From: Paracoccus sp. SCSIO 75233
Lineage (GTDB): Bacteria; Pseudomonadota; Alphaproteobacteria; Rhodobacterales; Rhodobacteraceae
Length of the DNA: 64,000 bases
Direction: 5' to 3'
Assembly (NCBI RefSeq): GCF_027912675.1
Contig: NZ_CP115760.1
Span: 78,542-142,541 of the forward strand
Numbering within the stretch: the stretch's first letter is position 1; the number at the start of each line of letters is the position of its first letter. The notes beneath the pieces were generated by a model. The model made no database searches and was not told the DNA's origin. It worked only from the letters and a program-made list of their open reading frames with translations. Position numbers and translations under genes: made by a program. Shown in pieces: positions 1 to 9,285 of this stretch.

Positions 1-1986
1 GACCAGGTCAAGCAGCGCCGTAAGATCGAGGAGGCGCTGTCTTTCCTTGAGCGCAACACGCTCATTCAGCGCAACGGCGAGGTTTACGAATTCCTGACGA
101 ACGAAGAGAAGGACGTCGAGGCGGAGATCAAGGCTCTCGATGTCGACCCATCAGAGCTTTCCAAGGAAATGGAGACGCTGGCGTTCGACACGATCCTGCG
201 TCACCGCAAGATCAAGCACCTGACCACCGGCAACGAATACAGCTTCAGCCGGAAGCTCGATGACCACCTGCTGGGTCGGGAGTACGAGCTCTCCATCAAC
301 GTGATCAGCCCGTTCAATGATGATGTTGCATCACCTGAAGCCGTGCGCATGCGGAACATGAGCCGGGAAGAACTGGCGGTGGTGCTGCAGCCCGATGTGC
401 GGTTCATCCGCGATCTGACGCTCTTCAAGCAGACGGACAAGTTCATCCGCCAGGCCCGCGCGGGTTCCCAGCAGCCAGGCCGTGATCGTATCGTGGCCGA
501 GAAGGGGGATCAGAACAGCCGCCGCTACAAGGACCTTGAACTGCGCCTACGCAAGCTGATGGCCGAGGCGCGGATGTTCGTGCGGGGCGATGAGCTCGAC
601 ATCGGGGGCGAGGAGCCCCAGGACCGGATCGTGAAGGGCTTCCAGGGCCTTGTCGACAAGGTCTATGTTAACCTGCCAATGCTGCGGGGTGTGACCTATG
701 CTGAGGCCGATATCCTGAAAGCGGCAACGCCCGAAAGTGGGCTCTTCGGCAATAACGGCGAAGGGCTGACCGAGGCTGAGCAGGATGTGCTGAACTATGT
801 TCAGTCGCAGGCTCGCAATGGCGTAAAGGTCTCGGTGAAATACCTCACCGAACGTTTTGGTGGCAAACCCTATGGGTGGCCGACGACGGCTATCCTCTGC
901 CTGGCTGCCAGCCTGTCAGGCAAGGGCAAGCTTGAAGCCCGATCCGACGGCACGGTGCTCGAGCGCGCAGACCTCGCCAAGGCGCTCAACAACAGCCATG
1001 CCCTTGCCAATATTCTGCTTACCCCGCAGACCGAGTTCACCTCTGCCCAGATCCGGAAGGCGAAAGAGCTCTACAAGGAGCTGTTTGATTTGCCATCGGA
1101 TGGGACTGACGCGCGGACGATCGGCGCGGAATGGCTGGAGAGCACGCGGACGCTGTCAGAAGATCTGGGTAAGATGCTGGCGCAAAAAGCGCAGTACCCG
1201 TTTGTCGTGGCACTCGAGCCCTTAGCCACGAAAATTGCTGCGATGGTGGGTAAGCCCGCCACTTGGTATATCACCGAGCCTGCGGCGCAGGAGGATGATC
1301 TTCTCGACGCCAAGGAAGAGGTGCTCGACAAAATCCGCAGCTTTATGGGCGGCGCCCAGCGCGAAATCTATGACGATGCGCGCGAATTTCTGCGTGATCA
1401 GGAAGCGAATATTTCCTATGTGGATGCGGCCGCGGGCGATGCGCTGGCCCGCGTCTTGGCCGATCCTGCTTGCTATAAGGGCACGGCCATCCAGTCCCTG
1501 AAATCCGATCTCTATGGGTTGAAAGATCGCGTTGAGTTGACCGTGCTCGAAGAACGCAAAGCTGTCGTTGCGGCCGTTGAGGACTGCGCGGCGAAGGTCA
1601 CGCAGACGCCAGAGTTCCAGGCGCTGTCGGCAGATGATCAAGCTCACATCAAGCGCAACATCGACAGCCACAAATCCGGGCTCGAGAGCGTCAAAATGAT
1701 CCCGATCCTGCGCGATCGGGCGAATGGAGCGAGGCTCGACCTGTTACCGCGGATTTTGGCGGAGGTTGAGCGTCTCAGCCGGCCTGCGGCGCCGACGCAA
1801 CCGAGCCCAGGGATGGGGGAGACCCCGGCGCCCGCTCCGCAGCCGACCTATGTCAACGCTTCCGAAATCAAGGTTGGTTTCGCCAAGCCCTACCTGACCG
1901 AAGAGGCTGACGTCGAACACTACGTCCAAGAAATGAAAAAGACCCTGCTGGAACAGATCCGCGCGGGCAAGAAGGTGATTGTCTGA
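1..1986 (+). CDS. brxC: BREX P-loop ATPase BrxC, 3' part (5' end outside window)
   Basis: The reading frame is open from base 1 and runs 661 codons to the stop at 1984-1986; the start and the Walker ATPase region lie upstream of the window. BrxC is the large (about 1,200 residue) ATPase of type 1 BREX, a phage-exclusion system that methylates host DNA and blocks phage replication. The visible part is the hydrophilic C-terminal half, with a Pro-rich linker near codons 594-616 before a final conserved segment. The stop overlaps the start of the next gene (TGATG), as expected for brxC-pglX co-translation. The identification rests on recognisable family sequence plus the pglX neighbour. Confidence 0.85.
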   Translation, partial: DQVKQRRKIEEALSFLERNTLIQRNGEVYEFLTNEEKDVEAEIKALDVDPSELSKEMETLAFDTILRHRKIKHLTTGNEYSFSRKLDDHLLGREYELSINVISPFNDDVASPEAVRMRNMSREELAVVLQPDVRFIRDLTLFKQTDKFIRQARAGSQQPGRDRIVAEKGDQNSRRYKDLELRLRKLMAEARMFVRGDELDIGGEEPQDRIVKGFQGLVDKVYVNLPMLRGVTYAEADILKAATPESGLFGNNGEGLTEAEQDVLNYVQSQARNGVKVSVKYLTERFGGKPYGWPTTAILCLAASLSGKGKLEARSDGTVLERADLAKALNNSHALANILLTPQTEFTSAQIRKAKELYKELFDLPSDGTDARTIGAEWLESTRTLSEDLGKMLAQKAQYPFVVALEPLATKIAAMVGKPATWYITEPAAQEDDLLDAKEEVLDKIRSFMGGAQREIYDDAREFLRDQEANISYVDAAAGDALARVLADPACYKGTAIQSLKSDLYGLKDRVELTVLEERKAVVAAVEDCAAKVTQTPEFQALSADDQAHIKRNIDSHKSGLESVKMIPILRDRANGARLDLLPRILAEVERLSRPAAPTQPSPGMGETPAPAPQPTYVNASEIKVGFAKPYLTEEADVEHYVQEMKKTLLEQIRAGKKVIV

Positions 1987-2978
1987 TGGACACGAACGCG
2001 CTGAAGAAGTTTGCCCAAGCTGCCCGTAATCTGCTGATCGACCAGGTTCGCTCTAAGCTTGATCTTGTGCTCGATCCTGCCTCGCCAGCGCGGCGGGAAC
2101 ACCCTCAGGCGATGAAAGAGCTCGATGCCGCGATCGCGCGGGATGGGAGGGCGCAGGTGATCGAGCAGGTGGCCTATACCTGGTTCAACCGCTTCACAGC
2201 GCTCCGTTTCATGGATGCGAATGGCTATACGACAGTCGGGGTTGTTTCACCGGCTGAGGGTCAGACAAGGCCCGAGATTTTGGCTGAAGCGATGGCGGGG
2301 AACCTGCCCGAGGGTGCGCCGGGCAGCATCGCGGCGCTGCTCGATGGCCGCACGCCGTCTTCTGATCCCCAGGGGGAAGCCTATCGTCAGTTGCTGGTCC
2401 ATACCTGTAACCAGTGGCATGGCCCCATGCCGTTCCTGTTCGAGGAATTGGACGACTACACTGAACTGCTGATGCCCGAGGATCTGCTGTCGCAATCCTC
2501 GATCCTTGCTGAGCTGCGCAAAGTCATGACGGAGGGCGCCTGCCAGGATGTCGAGATCATCGGCTGGCTCTACCAGTTCTACATCTCCGAGAAGAAGGAT
2601 CAGGTCTTCGCGGGCCTCAAGAAGAACCAGAAGATCACGGCCGAGAACATCCCCGCCGCGACGCAGCTCTTCACCCCGCACTGGATCGTCCGCTACCTGG
2701 TCGAGAACTCTCTGGGGCGGCTGTGGCTCTTGAACAGGCCGGGGTCGAAGCTGGCCGAGCGGATGGACTACTACATCGCGCCGGAAGAGCCGGAGACCGA
2801 CTTCCTGAGGATCGGCAAGCCGGAGGAGATCAAGGTCTGCGATCCCGCCTGCGGGTCGGGGCACATGCTGACCTATGCCTTCGACCTGCTCTACGCGATC
2901 TACGAGGAAGAGGGATACGATCCGGCCGAGATCCCTGCGCTGATCCTGACGCACAACCTGACCGGGGTCGAGATCGAC
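1986..2978 (+). pseudogene. pglX: pglX 5' fragment (BREX-1 adenine methyltransferase), cut by IS3
   Basis: The N-terminal 331 codons of PglX, the N6-adenine methyltransferase of type 1 BREX (normally about 1,200 residues). The SAM-binding motif I (DPACGSG) is at about residues 286-292. The gene is then cut by the IS3-family element beginning at 2979, so the catalytic NPPY motif and the target-recognition half are missing. The apparent last ten codons up to 3011 are IS sequence. The 3' remainder is not found elsewhere in the window, so the locus should not be able to methylate. Confidence 0.88.
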
Positions 2979-3063
2979 TGTCCCCCGTCAGCGGCTATGG
3001 CACAGATTTGAGGTTGTGATTTAAGGAGGATTTGGGCTTCGTCGTAGTGACGAAGGAACGAAG

Positions 3064-3422
3064 ATGAAGCCCAAATCCTCCAATTCAAAATCGCCGACCA
3101 AGCCCCCTGCAGATCGGGTGGTCAAGGACATCCGGCGTCAGACCCGCCGCCACTTCTCGGCCGAAGACAAGATCCGCATCGTGCTTGAAGGTCTTCGCGG
3201 TGACGACAGTATCGCCGAGTTGTGCCGCAAAGAGGGCATCGCGCAGAGTCTGTACTACAGCTGGTCCAAGGAGTTCATGGAAGCCGGCAAACGCCGCCTG
3301 GCCGGGACACCGCCCGTGCGGCGACCTCCGGTGACGTGCAGGACTTGCGCCGCGAAGCCCGTGCGCTGAAGGAGTGCGTGGCGGACCTGACGCTGGAAAA
3401 CCGCTTGCTTAAAAAAGCATGA
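3064..3422 (+). pseudogene. IS3 orfA (helix-turn-helix), frameshifted copy
   Basis: OrfA of IS3-family elements supplies the DNA-binding helix-turn-helix and leucine-zipper part of the transposase. The frame runs from 3064 through the HTH, then loses one G near 3301-3306 (GGG instead of the GGGG of copy B) and continues in another frame to 3422. The A run before the orfA/orfB junction is also one short (six A here, seven in copy B), which would upset the usual -1 programmed frameshift. Both differences are in homopolymers, so sequencing error is possible. Confidence 0.8.
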
Positions 3423-3444
3423 TCGCGGATGGGGGCGACGACGA

Positions 3445-4425
3445 ATGAGGTATCCCGCATCCGAGAAGCTGGAGATCATCCGTATCGTCGAGCAGTCGCA
3501 CCTGCCGGCCAGGCGGACGCTGGACCAGCTCGGCATTGCCCGCCGGACCTTCTACCGCTGGTATGACCGCTACCGGGAAGGTGGGCCGGAAGCGCTGGAG
3601 GATCGCCCTTCGGCACCGAACCGGGTGTGGAACCGCATTGGCGAGGACATCCAGGACCAGATCGTCGAGATGGCGTTGGAGGCGACCGACCTCAGCCCAC
3701 GCGAACTGGCCGTGCGCTTCACCGACGAGAAACACTACTTCGTGTCGGAAGCCACGGTCTACCGGTTGCTCAAGGCCCATGACCTGATCACCAGCCCAGC
3801 CTATACGGTAATCAAGGCGGCCGATCAGTTCCACACCAAGACCACGCGGCCGAATGAGATGTGGCAGACCGACTTCACCTACTTCAAGATCATCGGGTGG
3901 GGCTGGATGTACCTCTCGACGGTGCTTGACGACTTCTCGCGCTACATCATCGCCTGGAAGCTATGCACCAACATGCGGGCCGAGGACGTGACCGACACGC
4001 TGGACCTCGCGCTCGCCGCCTCGGGCTGCGACAGCGCCACCGTTCTACACAAACCCAGGCTGCTATCGGACAATGGCCCCAGCTACATCGCGGGCGAGCT
4101 GGCCGAATACATCGAGTCCAACAAGATGAGCCATGTGCGCGGCGCGCCGTGCCACCCGCAGACCCAGGGCAAGATCGAGCGCTGGCACCAGACCCTGAAG
4201 AACCGCATCCTGTTGGAGAACTACTTCCTGCCCGGCGACCTCGAGTCCCAGATCGAGGCCTTCGTCGAGCACTACAACAACCAGCGTTACCACGAGAGCC
4301 TGGCCAACGTGACGCCTGCCGATGTCTACTTCGGCAGGGCACAGGCCATCATCAAACAGCGCGAAAGGATCAAACGAAAAACCATCGAATATCGGCGCTT
4401 GCAGCACCGCAAGCTCACAGCCTAA
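3445..4425 (+). CDS. IS3-family transposase OrfB (integrase core), copy A
   Basis: 326 residues, identical to the copy at 30284-31264. An N-terminal helix-turn-helix for target or end binding is followed by an rve integrase core: first Asp in WQTDFTYFK, second Asp in LSDNGPSYIAG, Glu in QGKIERWHQ. Its start overlaps the end of the orfA frame (ATGA in copy B), the layout used for -1 frameshift production of the OrfAB fusion transposase. OrfB itself is complete, but the damaged orfA makes this copy doubtful as an autonomous element. Confidence 0.9.
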   Translation: MRYPASEKLEIIRIVEQSHLPARRTLDQLGIARRTFYRWYDRYREGGPEALEDRPSAPNRVWNRIGEDIQDQIVEMALEATDLSPRELAVRFTDEKHYFVSEATVYRLLKAHDLITSPAYTVIKAADQFHTKTTRPNEMWQTDFTYFKIIGWGWMYLSTVLDDFSRYIIAWKLCTNMRAEDVTDTLDLALAASGCDSATVLHKPRLLSDNGPSYIAGELAEYIESNKMSHVRGAPCHPQTQGKIERWHQTLKNRILLENYFLPGDLESQIEAFVEHYNNQRYHESLANVTPADVYFGRAQAIIKQRERIKRKTIEYRRLQHRKLTA

Positions 4426-4540
4426 CATCAAATCCCAGACGAGGCCCGCTCTCCGCTAGTCTACGCCCCAATCTGCGCCAAATGTTCTGACGACGGACAG
4501 CGCAACTATCCTGAAACTGGAAAATTCAGGAGGTATAGTT

Positions 4541-6157
4541 GTGAGTTCGAAGAAGCACTGGTCGCCCGGGAGCGATGTTGCCGTTCAAAGCGTTGAGCGA
4601 AGTGAAAGAGGCGGGTGGATTGTATCTGGCGTCTTGGCTCCCAACGGCATTTGCCCAGACTGTGGATTGCATTCACGCCGACGTCACGGCTGGCGGCGTC
4701 GGCGGCTGCAGGATTATCCCGCGCATGGAGACGAGGTAACGGTTGATCTCGCAATTTGCCGTTGGCGATGTCAGGCACCCGCTTGCCCACGCCGGACATT
4801 CTCAGACCAAATCGCCTCGATTGCGCGTCCATTTGCACGTCGTACTTCGCGTGTCGGGGAGATTGTCACCCATCTTGGGCATGCGACCGGCGGACGGCCA
4901 GCCGAGCGGTTGTTGCATCGTTTGGGCCTTGGAGTCAGCGATGACACGGTGCTTAGGCAGCTGAAGAACCGTGCCCAAGACAGTGGCGAGTCGCCGACAG
5001 TCATCGGGATCGACGACTGGAGTTGGCGGAAATCGCAAACCTACGGCACGATCATTGTGGATCTGGAGCGTCGCGTGGTGATCGACATTCTTGAGGATCG
5101 AGATGTCGTCAGCTGCACCAACTGGCTGAAGCGACACCCCGAGGTGGAAGTGATCAGCAGAGATCGCTGCGGTCTCTACGCCCAGGCAGCACGGCAAGGG
5201 GCACCGCAGGCGAAGCAGGTCGCTGACCGGTTCCATATCGTACAAAACCTGCGGCAGGCCATCGAGGAGCAAATGAACCTTCACGGCCGTGCGACCGGCA
5301 GGGCGCTGCTGTCCGACGCCGACAACATCACCGCAGCCGGCAGCCTTCTGAAGTCACGCCTGGCGCATAGGACGTCTCGGGAAGAGATTTTCGCCACCAT
5401 TCATGCGCTCCGAAATCAGGGGCTTTCATGCAGCGAGATCGGGCGGCGAACAGGGTTCCCGCGTCGCAGCATCGCGAAATGGCTGCAGTTCGAGACACCA
5501 CCGGACCGCAGGCGGGCCGCTTTGAAGCCGACATCGCCGTGGTACTTTGAAGAGTTCCTGAGCCAAAGCTGGAAGGAGGGCATTCGAACTGGCAGCGCCC
5601 TGTTCCGTCTGATCCGAGAGCGCGGTTACGAGGGGAGTCAGTCGCATTTGCAGCGTCTGTTGGCGGGCTGGCGAAAAGCAGAACAGCAAGGGAGCGACTC
5701 CAAGGTAGAGCACGAAATCCTTAAGCCAGTCCGGGACCCGGAAACGGGGCACGCGATTTCCCCGGTCATCGCAGCCGCGCTGTGCATCAAACCCCGCGGA
5801 AAGCTCACCCCGGATCAAGCGCGGAAAGTCGACGCGCTCAAGGCCGGTTCTCCCGCCTTCGCAACGATGCGAAGTCTCGCCATGCGGTTCAACGGTATCC
5901 TGCGCGGCCGCCAAGCAGACCCGCTCCCAGCATGGATCGACAACGCGATCGAAACCGATCTGGCGCCCATCGTGCGCTTTGCCCGCACATTGAACCGGGA
6001 CTTCGATGCAGTCAAAAACGCCATCGAGATGCCATGGAGCAACGGCCAAGCAGAAGGTCAGATCAATCGCCTGAAGACGCTCAAGCGCGCCATGTACGGC
6101 CGAGCCGGTCCAGAATTGTTGCGGGCGAGAATGCTACCGTTCCGCCACACAGATTGA
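4541..6157 (+). CDS. ISL3-family transposase
   Basis: 538 residues. An N-terminal zinc-ribbon-like region with CPDCG and the CQAPACPRRTF cluster precedes the ISL3 DDE domain, whose catalytic core includes the GIDDWSWRK stretch (first Asp), the SRDRCGLY stretch and a late Glu in NGQAEGQINRLK. A strong ribosome site (AGGAGG, seven bases upstream) selects the GTG start. The left terminal repeat of the element is not visible because the IS3 element ends only 41 bp upstream, so the ISL3 element is probably 5' truncated and non-autonomous. Confidence 0.88.
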   Translation: MSSKKHWSPGSDVAVQSVERSERGGWIVSGVLAPNGICPDCGLHSRRRHGWRRRRLQDYPAHGDEVTVDLAICRWRCQAPACPRRTFSDQIASIARPFARRTSRVGEIVTHLGHATGGRPAERLLHRLGLGVSDDTVLRQLKNRAQDSGESPTVIGIDDWSWRKSQTYGTIIVDLERRVVIDILEDRDVVSCTNWLKRHPEVEVISRDRCGLYAQAARQGAPQAKQVADRFHIVQNLRQAIEEQMNLHGRATGRALLSDADNITAAGSLLKSRLAHRTSREEIFATIHALRNQGLSCSEIGRRTGFPRRSIAKWLQFETPPDRRRAALKPTSPWYFEEFLSQSWKEGIRTGSALFRLIRERGYEGSQSHLQRLLAGWRKAEQQGSDSKVEHEILKPVRDPETGHAISPVIAAALCIKPRGKLTPDQARKVDALKAGSPAFATMRSLAMRFNGILRGRQADPLPAWIDNAIETDLAPIVRFARTLNRDFDAVKNAIEMPWSNGQAEGQINRLKTLKRAMYGRAGPELLRARMLPFRHTD

Positions 6158-6168
6158 GGCAGAGCCGA

Positions 6169-6390
6169 TTAAAGGGCAACGCGACATTTCTGATCAACTA
6201 TTTGATCCTCGGCCGTTGTGCAAACCGTTCTCGCGCAGGGCATTTCAACGGGGATGCCGTGCGATTGTGGGTCGGCGAGAGTAAGCTGACCGGCATCCAT
6301 CCCGATGCCGACGACAATCGTTTTCGGGGCGGGATCGCCGATGACCCAGGTACTCGTCTCGTCGAGGTCAGTCTGACAGCAAGCCGTTTG
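6169..6390 (-). pseudogene. possible C-terminal remnant of an XRE/ScfR-type regulator
   Basis: A minus-strand frame ending at 6169 contains TIVVGIGMDAGQLTLADPQ followed by IPVEMPCARTVC. This resembles the end of DUF2083/short-chain fatty acyl-type XRE regulators (a VGIGCDxxHAxxxVYADxxD stretch, then IPIGxxCxxC). No upstream DNA-binding part is present, and the stretch lies between the ISL3 transposase and the oxidase operon. The match is by eye and weak; it may be chance. Nothing else was recognised between 6158 and 6415. Confidence 0.3.
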
Positions 6391-6415
6391 CTTGTGCAGC
6401 TTTACCGAGCAAGTA

Positions 6416-7297
6416 TCAGGCCGGACGAATGAACATGCGGTCATCCACATGCGCGGCGGCATCGTCGGAGCGGATGGCGCGGTAGCAATGCCACGTCGCG
6501 TGTCCCAGCAGCGGAAACACCAGGATCAGCCCCAGTCCGACCGTAAGCAGGCAAAGGACGAACAGCGCCACCACGATGGCGCCCCAGGCGATCATCACCG
6601 CAAGGTTGTTCCAGACCATCGCCATGCTGATCCCGAGCGCCGAGAGCGCATCGGTCCGTTCCGTCAGCAGCATTGGAAAGGCGAAGACGCTGATGGCGAA
6701 AGAGAAGGCGGCGAAAAGCGCGCCGACGGCAGAGCCGACCAGCAACAGGGCCCAGCCCGCCGGCGTCAGCAGAAGCATCGGAACGATTTCCTCGGTGCCC
6801 GGAAAGGCCACCATGCCGAAGAACAGCGCATAGATCAGCACCGCCGCGCGCATCCACAGCAGGAAAAGCCCAAGAAGCATGACCCCCATGAAGACACCGG
6901 CACGACCGGACCGAAGCCGCACGAATAGCATCGGCGCAAGGGTGATCGGTTCGCCTGCCTCCAGTCGGCGGCTTTTCTCGTAAAGCCCGCCGGCGATCAG
7001 CGGCCCGACCACCATGAAACCCGCGAGCGCCGGGAACAGGGCATAGTCGAATTCCAGGTGGAACAGGAACCACACCACGACGACTGAGACGAGGAAAACG
7101 CCGAGGCCGTAGACCAGACTCGAAAGCGGGTGGGTCCAGAGATCGCGCCACCCGGCCTGCAGCCATGTCAAGGCGGTGTGCCACGGTAGATCGCGGGCGT
7201 GTGGGCTCGGGCGCGCCAAGGGTGGGACCACCTTCGGAATGACGCCCCCGGCGTGCGGATTGTCGGGCGGCGGCGGGGCGTTGTTCTGGCTCAGCAT
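6416..7297 (-). CDS. DUF2189 family integral membrane protein
   Basis: 293 residues with a hydrophilic Pro-rich N-terminus and about six membrane-spanning segments. DUF2189 proteins are inner-membrane proteins of unknown biochemical role, often located beside cbb3 oxidase genes in alphaproteobacteria. Here it is the last gene of the oxidase transcription unit and its ATG overlaps the stop of the preceding 57-codon gene, so co-expression is very likely. A role in oxidase assembly or stability is inference only. Confidence 0.8.
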   Translation of the reverse strand: MLSQNNAPPPPDNPHAGGVIPKVVPPLARPSPHARDLPWHTALTWLQAGWRDLWTHPLSSLVYGLGVFLVSVVVVWFLFHLEFDYALFPALAGFMVVGPLIAGGLYEKSRRLEAGEPITLAPMLFVRLRSGRAGVFMGVMLLGLFLLWMRAAVLIYALFFGMVAFPGTEEIVPMLLLTPAGWALLLVGSAVGALFAAFSFAISVFAFPMLLTERTDALSALGISMAMVWNNLAVMIAWGAIVVALFVLCLLTVGLGLILVFPLLGHATWHCYRAIRSDDAAAHVDDRMFIRPA

Positions 7298-7464
7298 GAC
7301 GGTTTCGCCGGGCGGTAGGTGTCGGCGCCTTCCTTGGCGGTTTCAACGCAGCTCGGTTGCGACGACAGCGAGACCGAGACGAGATGGATATTGGCGGCCG
7401 CGAAGACGGCCACCACCAGCAATGCGGCGGAGATCGCCAGAACACGGGGCCGCTCAATGGTCAT
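7291..7464 (-). CDS. 57-residue single-span membrane protein of the cbb3 operon
   Basis: A short gene sandwiched with overlapping stop and start codons on both sides: its ATG shares ATGA with the stop of ccoP, and its stop overlaps the start of the DUF2189 gene. The product has one N-terminal hydrophobic helix (residues 8-26) and a short exported or periplasmic tail with two cysteines (one mid-tail, one as the last residue). I do not recognise a family. The double translational coupling strongly suggests a real gene. Two tail cysteines might bind a metal or form a disulphide (inference). Confidence 0.7.
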   Translation of the reverse strand: MTIERPRVLAISAALLVVAVFAAANIHLVSVSLSSQPSCVETAKEGADTYRPAKPSC

Positions 7465-8339
7465 TCTGGGCCTCCATCGGCCAGCGAGGTGATGTAAATG
7501 GCAAGCATCTTGCGCTGCACCTCGGTCAGGCGGTTTTCCCATGCGGGCATCCAGCCCTGTCGGCCGCCATAGATCGTCTCGAACAGCGCCTGATCGGTGC
7601 CACCATAGATCCAGTGAGTGTCCGTGAGATTCGGGGCACCAAGGTCCTGCATGCCCGTGCCATCCGCGCCGTGGCAGCTGGAACAATTGTCGGCGAAGAG
7701 CGCGGCGCCTACCTCCAGCCGCTCGGGCGAGGCGCCGCTGTCGAGGCCCGCCAGCGACTGCACGTAGTCCGCTACGATGCGGATCTGGTCCCGGTCGAGC
7801 ATGCCATCACGGCCGAACGCCAGCATCTCGGCATAGCGCGTGTCGGGATGAGGTGCATTGATGCCGACACGCAGGGTTTCGAGGATCGTTTCGTCGTCGC
7901 CGCCCCAGAGCCAGGCGTCATCGACCAGAGAGGGATAGCCGGGGCCGCCTTCGGCGCGGCTTCCGTGGCAGGCCGCGCAATTGTCACCGAAGAGTGCGGG
8001 TGCTGTCCGGTCGACGTGGGCCATGAGCAGGGTGTCGTCACGGATTTTGTCCAGCGGGAGCGCGGCGATTTGATCCGCCCAGACGCCACGGGCGGCATCC
8101 GCGGCGGCTACGCGCTCTTCCACCTGTTCTTGTTGGTCAATGCCGAGTAGCCCGCGGGTATAGGTGTTCACCAGTGGCCAGGCCGGCATGAGCACCCAGT
8201 AGACCAACGCCCAGATATGCGTGACGATGATGAAGAACCACACCGCCCGCGGCACGCGCGTGTTCAGCTCTGTGATGCCATTCCATTCGTGGCCCGTGGT
8301 CTGGTGACCGGTGAGGGGATCGCGTTCCTTTACCGACAT
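7461..8339 (-). CDS. ccoP: cbb3-type cytochrome c oxidase subunit III, dihaem CcoP
   Basis: 292 residues: an N-terminal membrane anchor (WFFIIVTHIWALVYWVLM), then two cytochrome c domains with haem sites CAACH and CSSCH and distal Met candidates. CcoP passes electrons from soluble cytochrome c or the bc1 complex to CcoO/CcoN in the high-affinity terminal oxidase used at low oxygen. The start overlaps the ccoQ stop by 10 bp. Length and domain order are normal for the family. Confidence 0.95.
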   Translation of the reverse strand: MSVKERDPLTGHQTTGHEWNGITELNTRVPRAVWFFIIVTHIWALVYWVLMPAWPLVNTYTRGLLGIDQQEQVEERVAAADAARGVWADQIAALPLDKIRDDTLLMAHVDRTAPALFGDNCAACHGSRAEGGPGYPSLVDDAWLWGGDDETILETLRVGINAPHPDTRYAEMLAFGRDGMLDRDQIRIVADYVQSLAGLDSGASPERLEVGAALFADNCSSCHGADGTGMQDLGAPNLTDTHWIYGGTDQALFETIYGGRQGWMPAWENRLTEVQRKMLAIYITSLADGGPE

Positions 8340-8500
8340 GGTCCGTCCTCGTCATCCAGAATACTGTTCGCGGCCTTGTCGAAGCGTTTGCCCAGCGACG
8401 GCCAATAGGCGTAGATGGTGATCCCCACCGACAGGGCGATGAGGTAGAACAGCCCGAAGGACTTCGCGACTGTCGAGGTCAGGTCGTGCGTGAGGTCCAT
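8330..8500 (-). CDS. ccoQ: cbb3 oxidase small subunit CcoQ
   Basis: A 56-residue protein with one transmembrane helix (LFYLIALSVGITIYAYW) and a charged C-terminus, at the standard position between ccoO and ccoP. CcoQ stabilises the cbb3 complex and, in Rhodobacter-type bacteria, takes part in redox signalling to the PrrBA system (family knowledge). The start is 4 bp from the ccoO stop and the end overlaps ccoP, which supports this reading frame over the longer shadow frame on the same strand. Confidence 0.9.
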   Translation of the reverse strand: MDLTHDLTSTVAKSFGLFYLIALSVGITIYAYWPSLGKRFDKAANSILDDEDGPCR

Positions 8501-8504
8501 CCTG

Positions 8505-9281
8505 TCAGTCCTCCTCGAGTGGCCGGTTTTCAAAGGCGGCGTCGGTGAGCCCGCCGAGGATCTGGAGGTAGGCCACCAGGGCATCCATTTCCGTGACGCG
8601 GTCCTGGCGCCCGTCGAAATGGCGGATGCCGGTCGCGTCCCCGTAGCGTTCGCTGACCCCGTCGGCTGCGTCGGTATCGGGCCTGGCCTGGCCACGCGCG
8701 TCGGCTTCGGCATTGGCGATCTGCTCGTCGCTGTAAGGCACGCCCACCGCTCGTAGCGCCGCAAGGCGGTCCGGCATGTCGTCTGTCTCAAGCGTGGCGT
8801 CCAGAAGGAAAGCATATTGCGGCATCACCGATTCCGGCACTACGGCGCGGGGATCGACGAGATGACGCACGTGCCAGTCATCGGAATACTTGTTGCCCAG
8901 CCGGGCAAGATCCGGCCCGGTCCGCTTGGACCCCCAAAGCATCGGGTGGTCGTATTTCGATTCCACTGCCAGCGAATAGGGTCCGTAGCGATCCACCTCG
9001 TCCTGCAGGGTCCGGATCATCTGGCTGTGGCAGGCATAGCATCCCTCGCGAATGTAGATGTCGCGTCCGGCCTGTTCGAGCGGCGTATAAAGCCGCATGT
9101 CCGGCGCGGCCTCGACCGTTTCGTCAATGGTGAAGAGCGGCGCGATTTCCACGAAACCGCCCACTCCGGCGGCGACGATGATCCCGAGGGTCAGAGCCAT
9201 CGAGTGCCGCTCGGTGCGATAGTGGGTCCGGGCGTGGAATTCGAACAGGCGGGCAAAGGGGGAGAGGATCTTGCGAAACAT
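8505..9281 (-). CDS. ccoO: cbb3-type cytochrome c oxidase subunit II, monohaem CcoO
   Basis: 258 residues with an N-terminal membrane anchor and a single c-type haem site CYACHSQMIR. CcoO relays electrons from CcoP to the catalytic subunit CcoN. It is somewhat longer than minimal but typical in overall layout (conserved LRPEVERYG-like region seen as VDRYGPYS). It lies between ccoN (4 bp gap) and ccoQ in a single transcription unit. Confidence 0.95.
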   Translation of the reverse strand: MFRKILSPFARLFEFHARTHYRTERHSMALTLGIIVAAGVGGFVEIAPLFTIDETVEAAPDMRLYTPLEQAGRDIYIREGCYACHSQMIRTLQDEVDRYGPYSLAVESKYDHPMLWGSKRTGPDLARLGNKYSDDWHVRHLVDPRAVVPESVMPQYAFLLDATLETDDMPDRLAALRAVGVPYSDEQIANAEADARGQARPDTDAADGVSERYGDATGIRHFDGRQDRVTEMDALVAYLQILGGLTDAAFENRPLEED

Positions 9282-9285
9282 CAGG

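Larger units (their letters stand above)
2979..4499 (+). mobile_element. IS3-family insertion sequence, copy A
   Basis: The element is bounded by imperfect inverted repeats: the left end begins TGTCCCCCGTCAG and the right end, on the opposite strand, begins TGTCCGTCGTCAG, with similarity continuing over about 34 bp. A second copy lies inverted at 30210-31732. Copy A is 1,521 bp and copy B 1,523 bp; the difference is two single-base deletions in orfA of copy A. No target duplication is seen (left flank GAC, right flank GCG). It truncates pglX on its left and abuts the ISL3 transposase leader on its right. Confidence 0.9.

Noticed and set aside
2979..3011. Last ten codons of the pglX open frame as genuine protein
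   Set aside because: They lie inside the IS3 terminal repeat, as shown by the identical sequence at 31700-31732.
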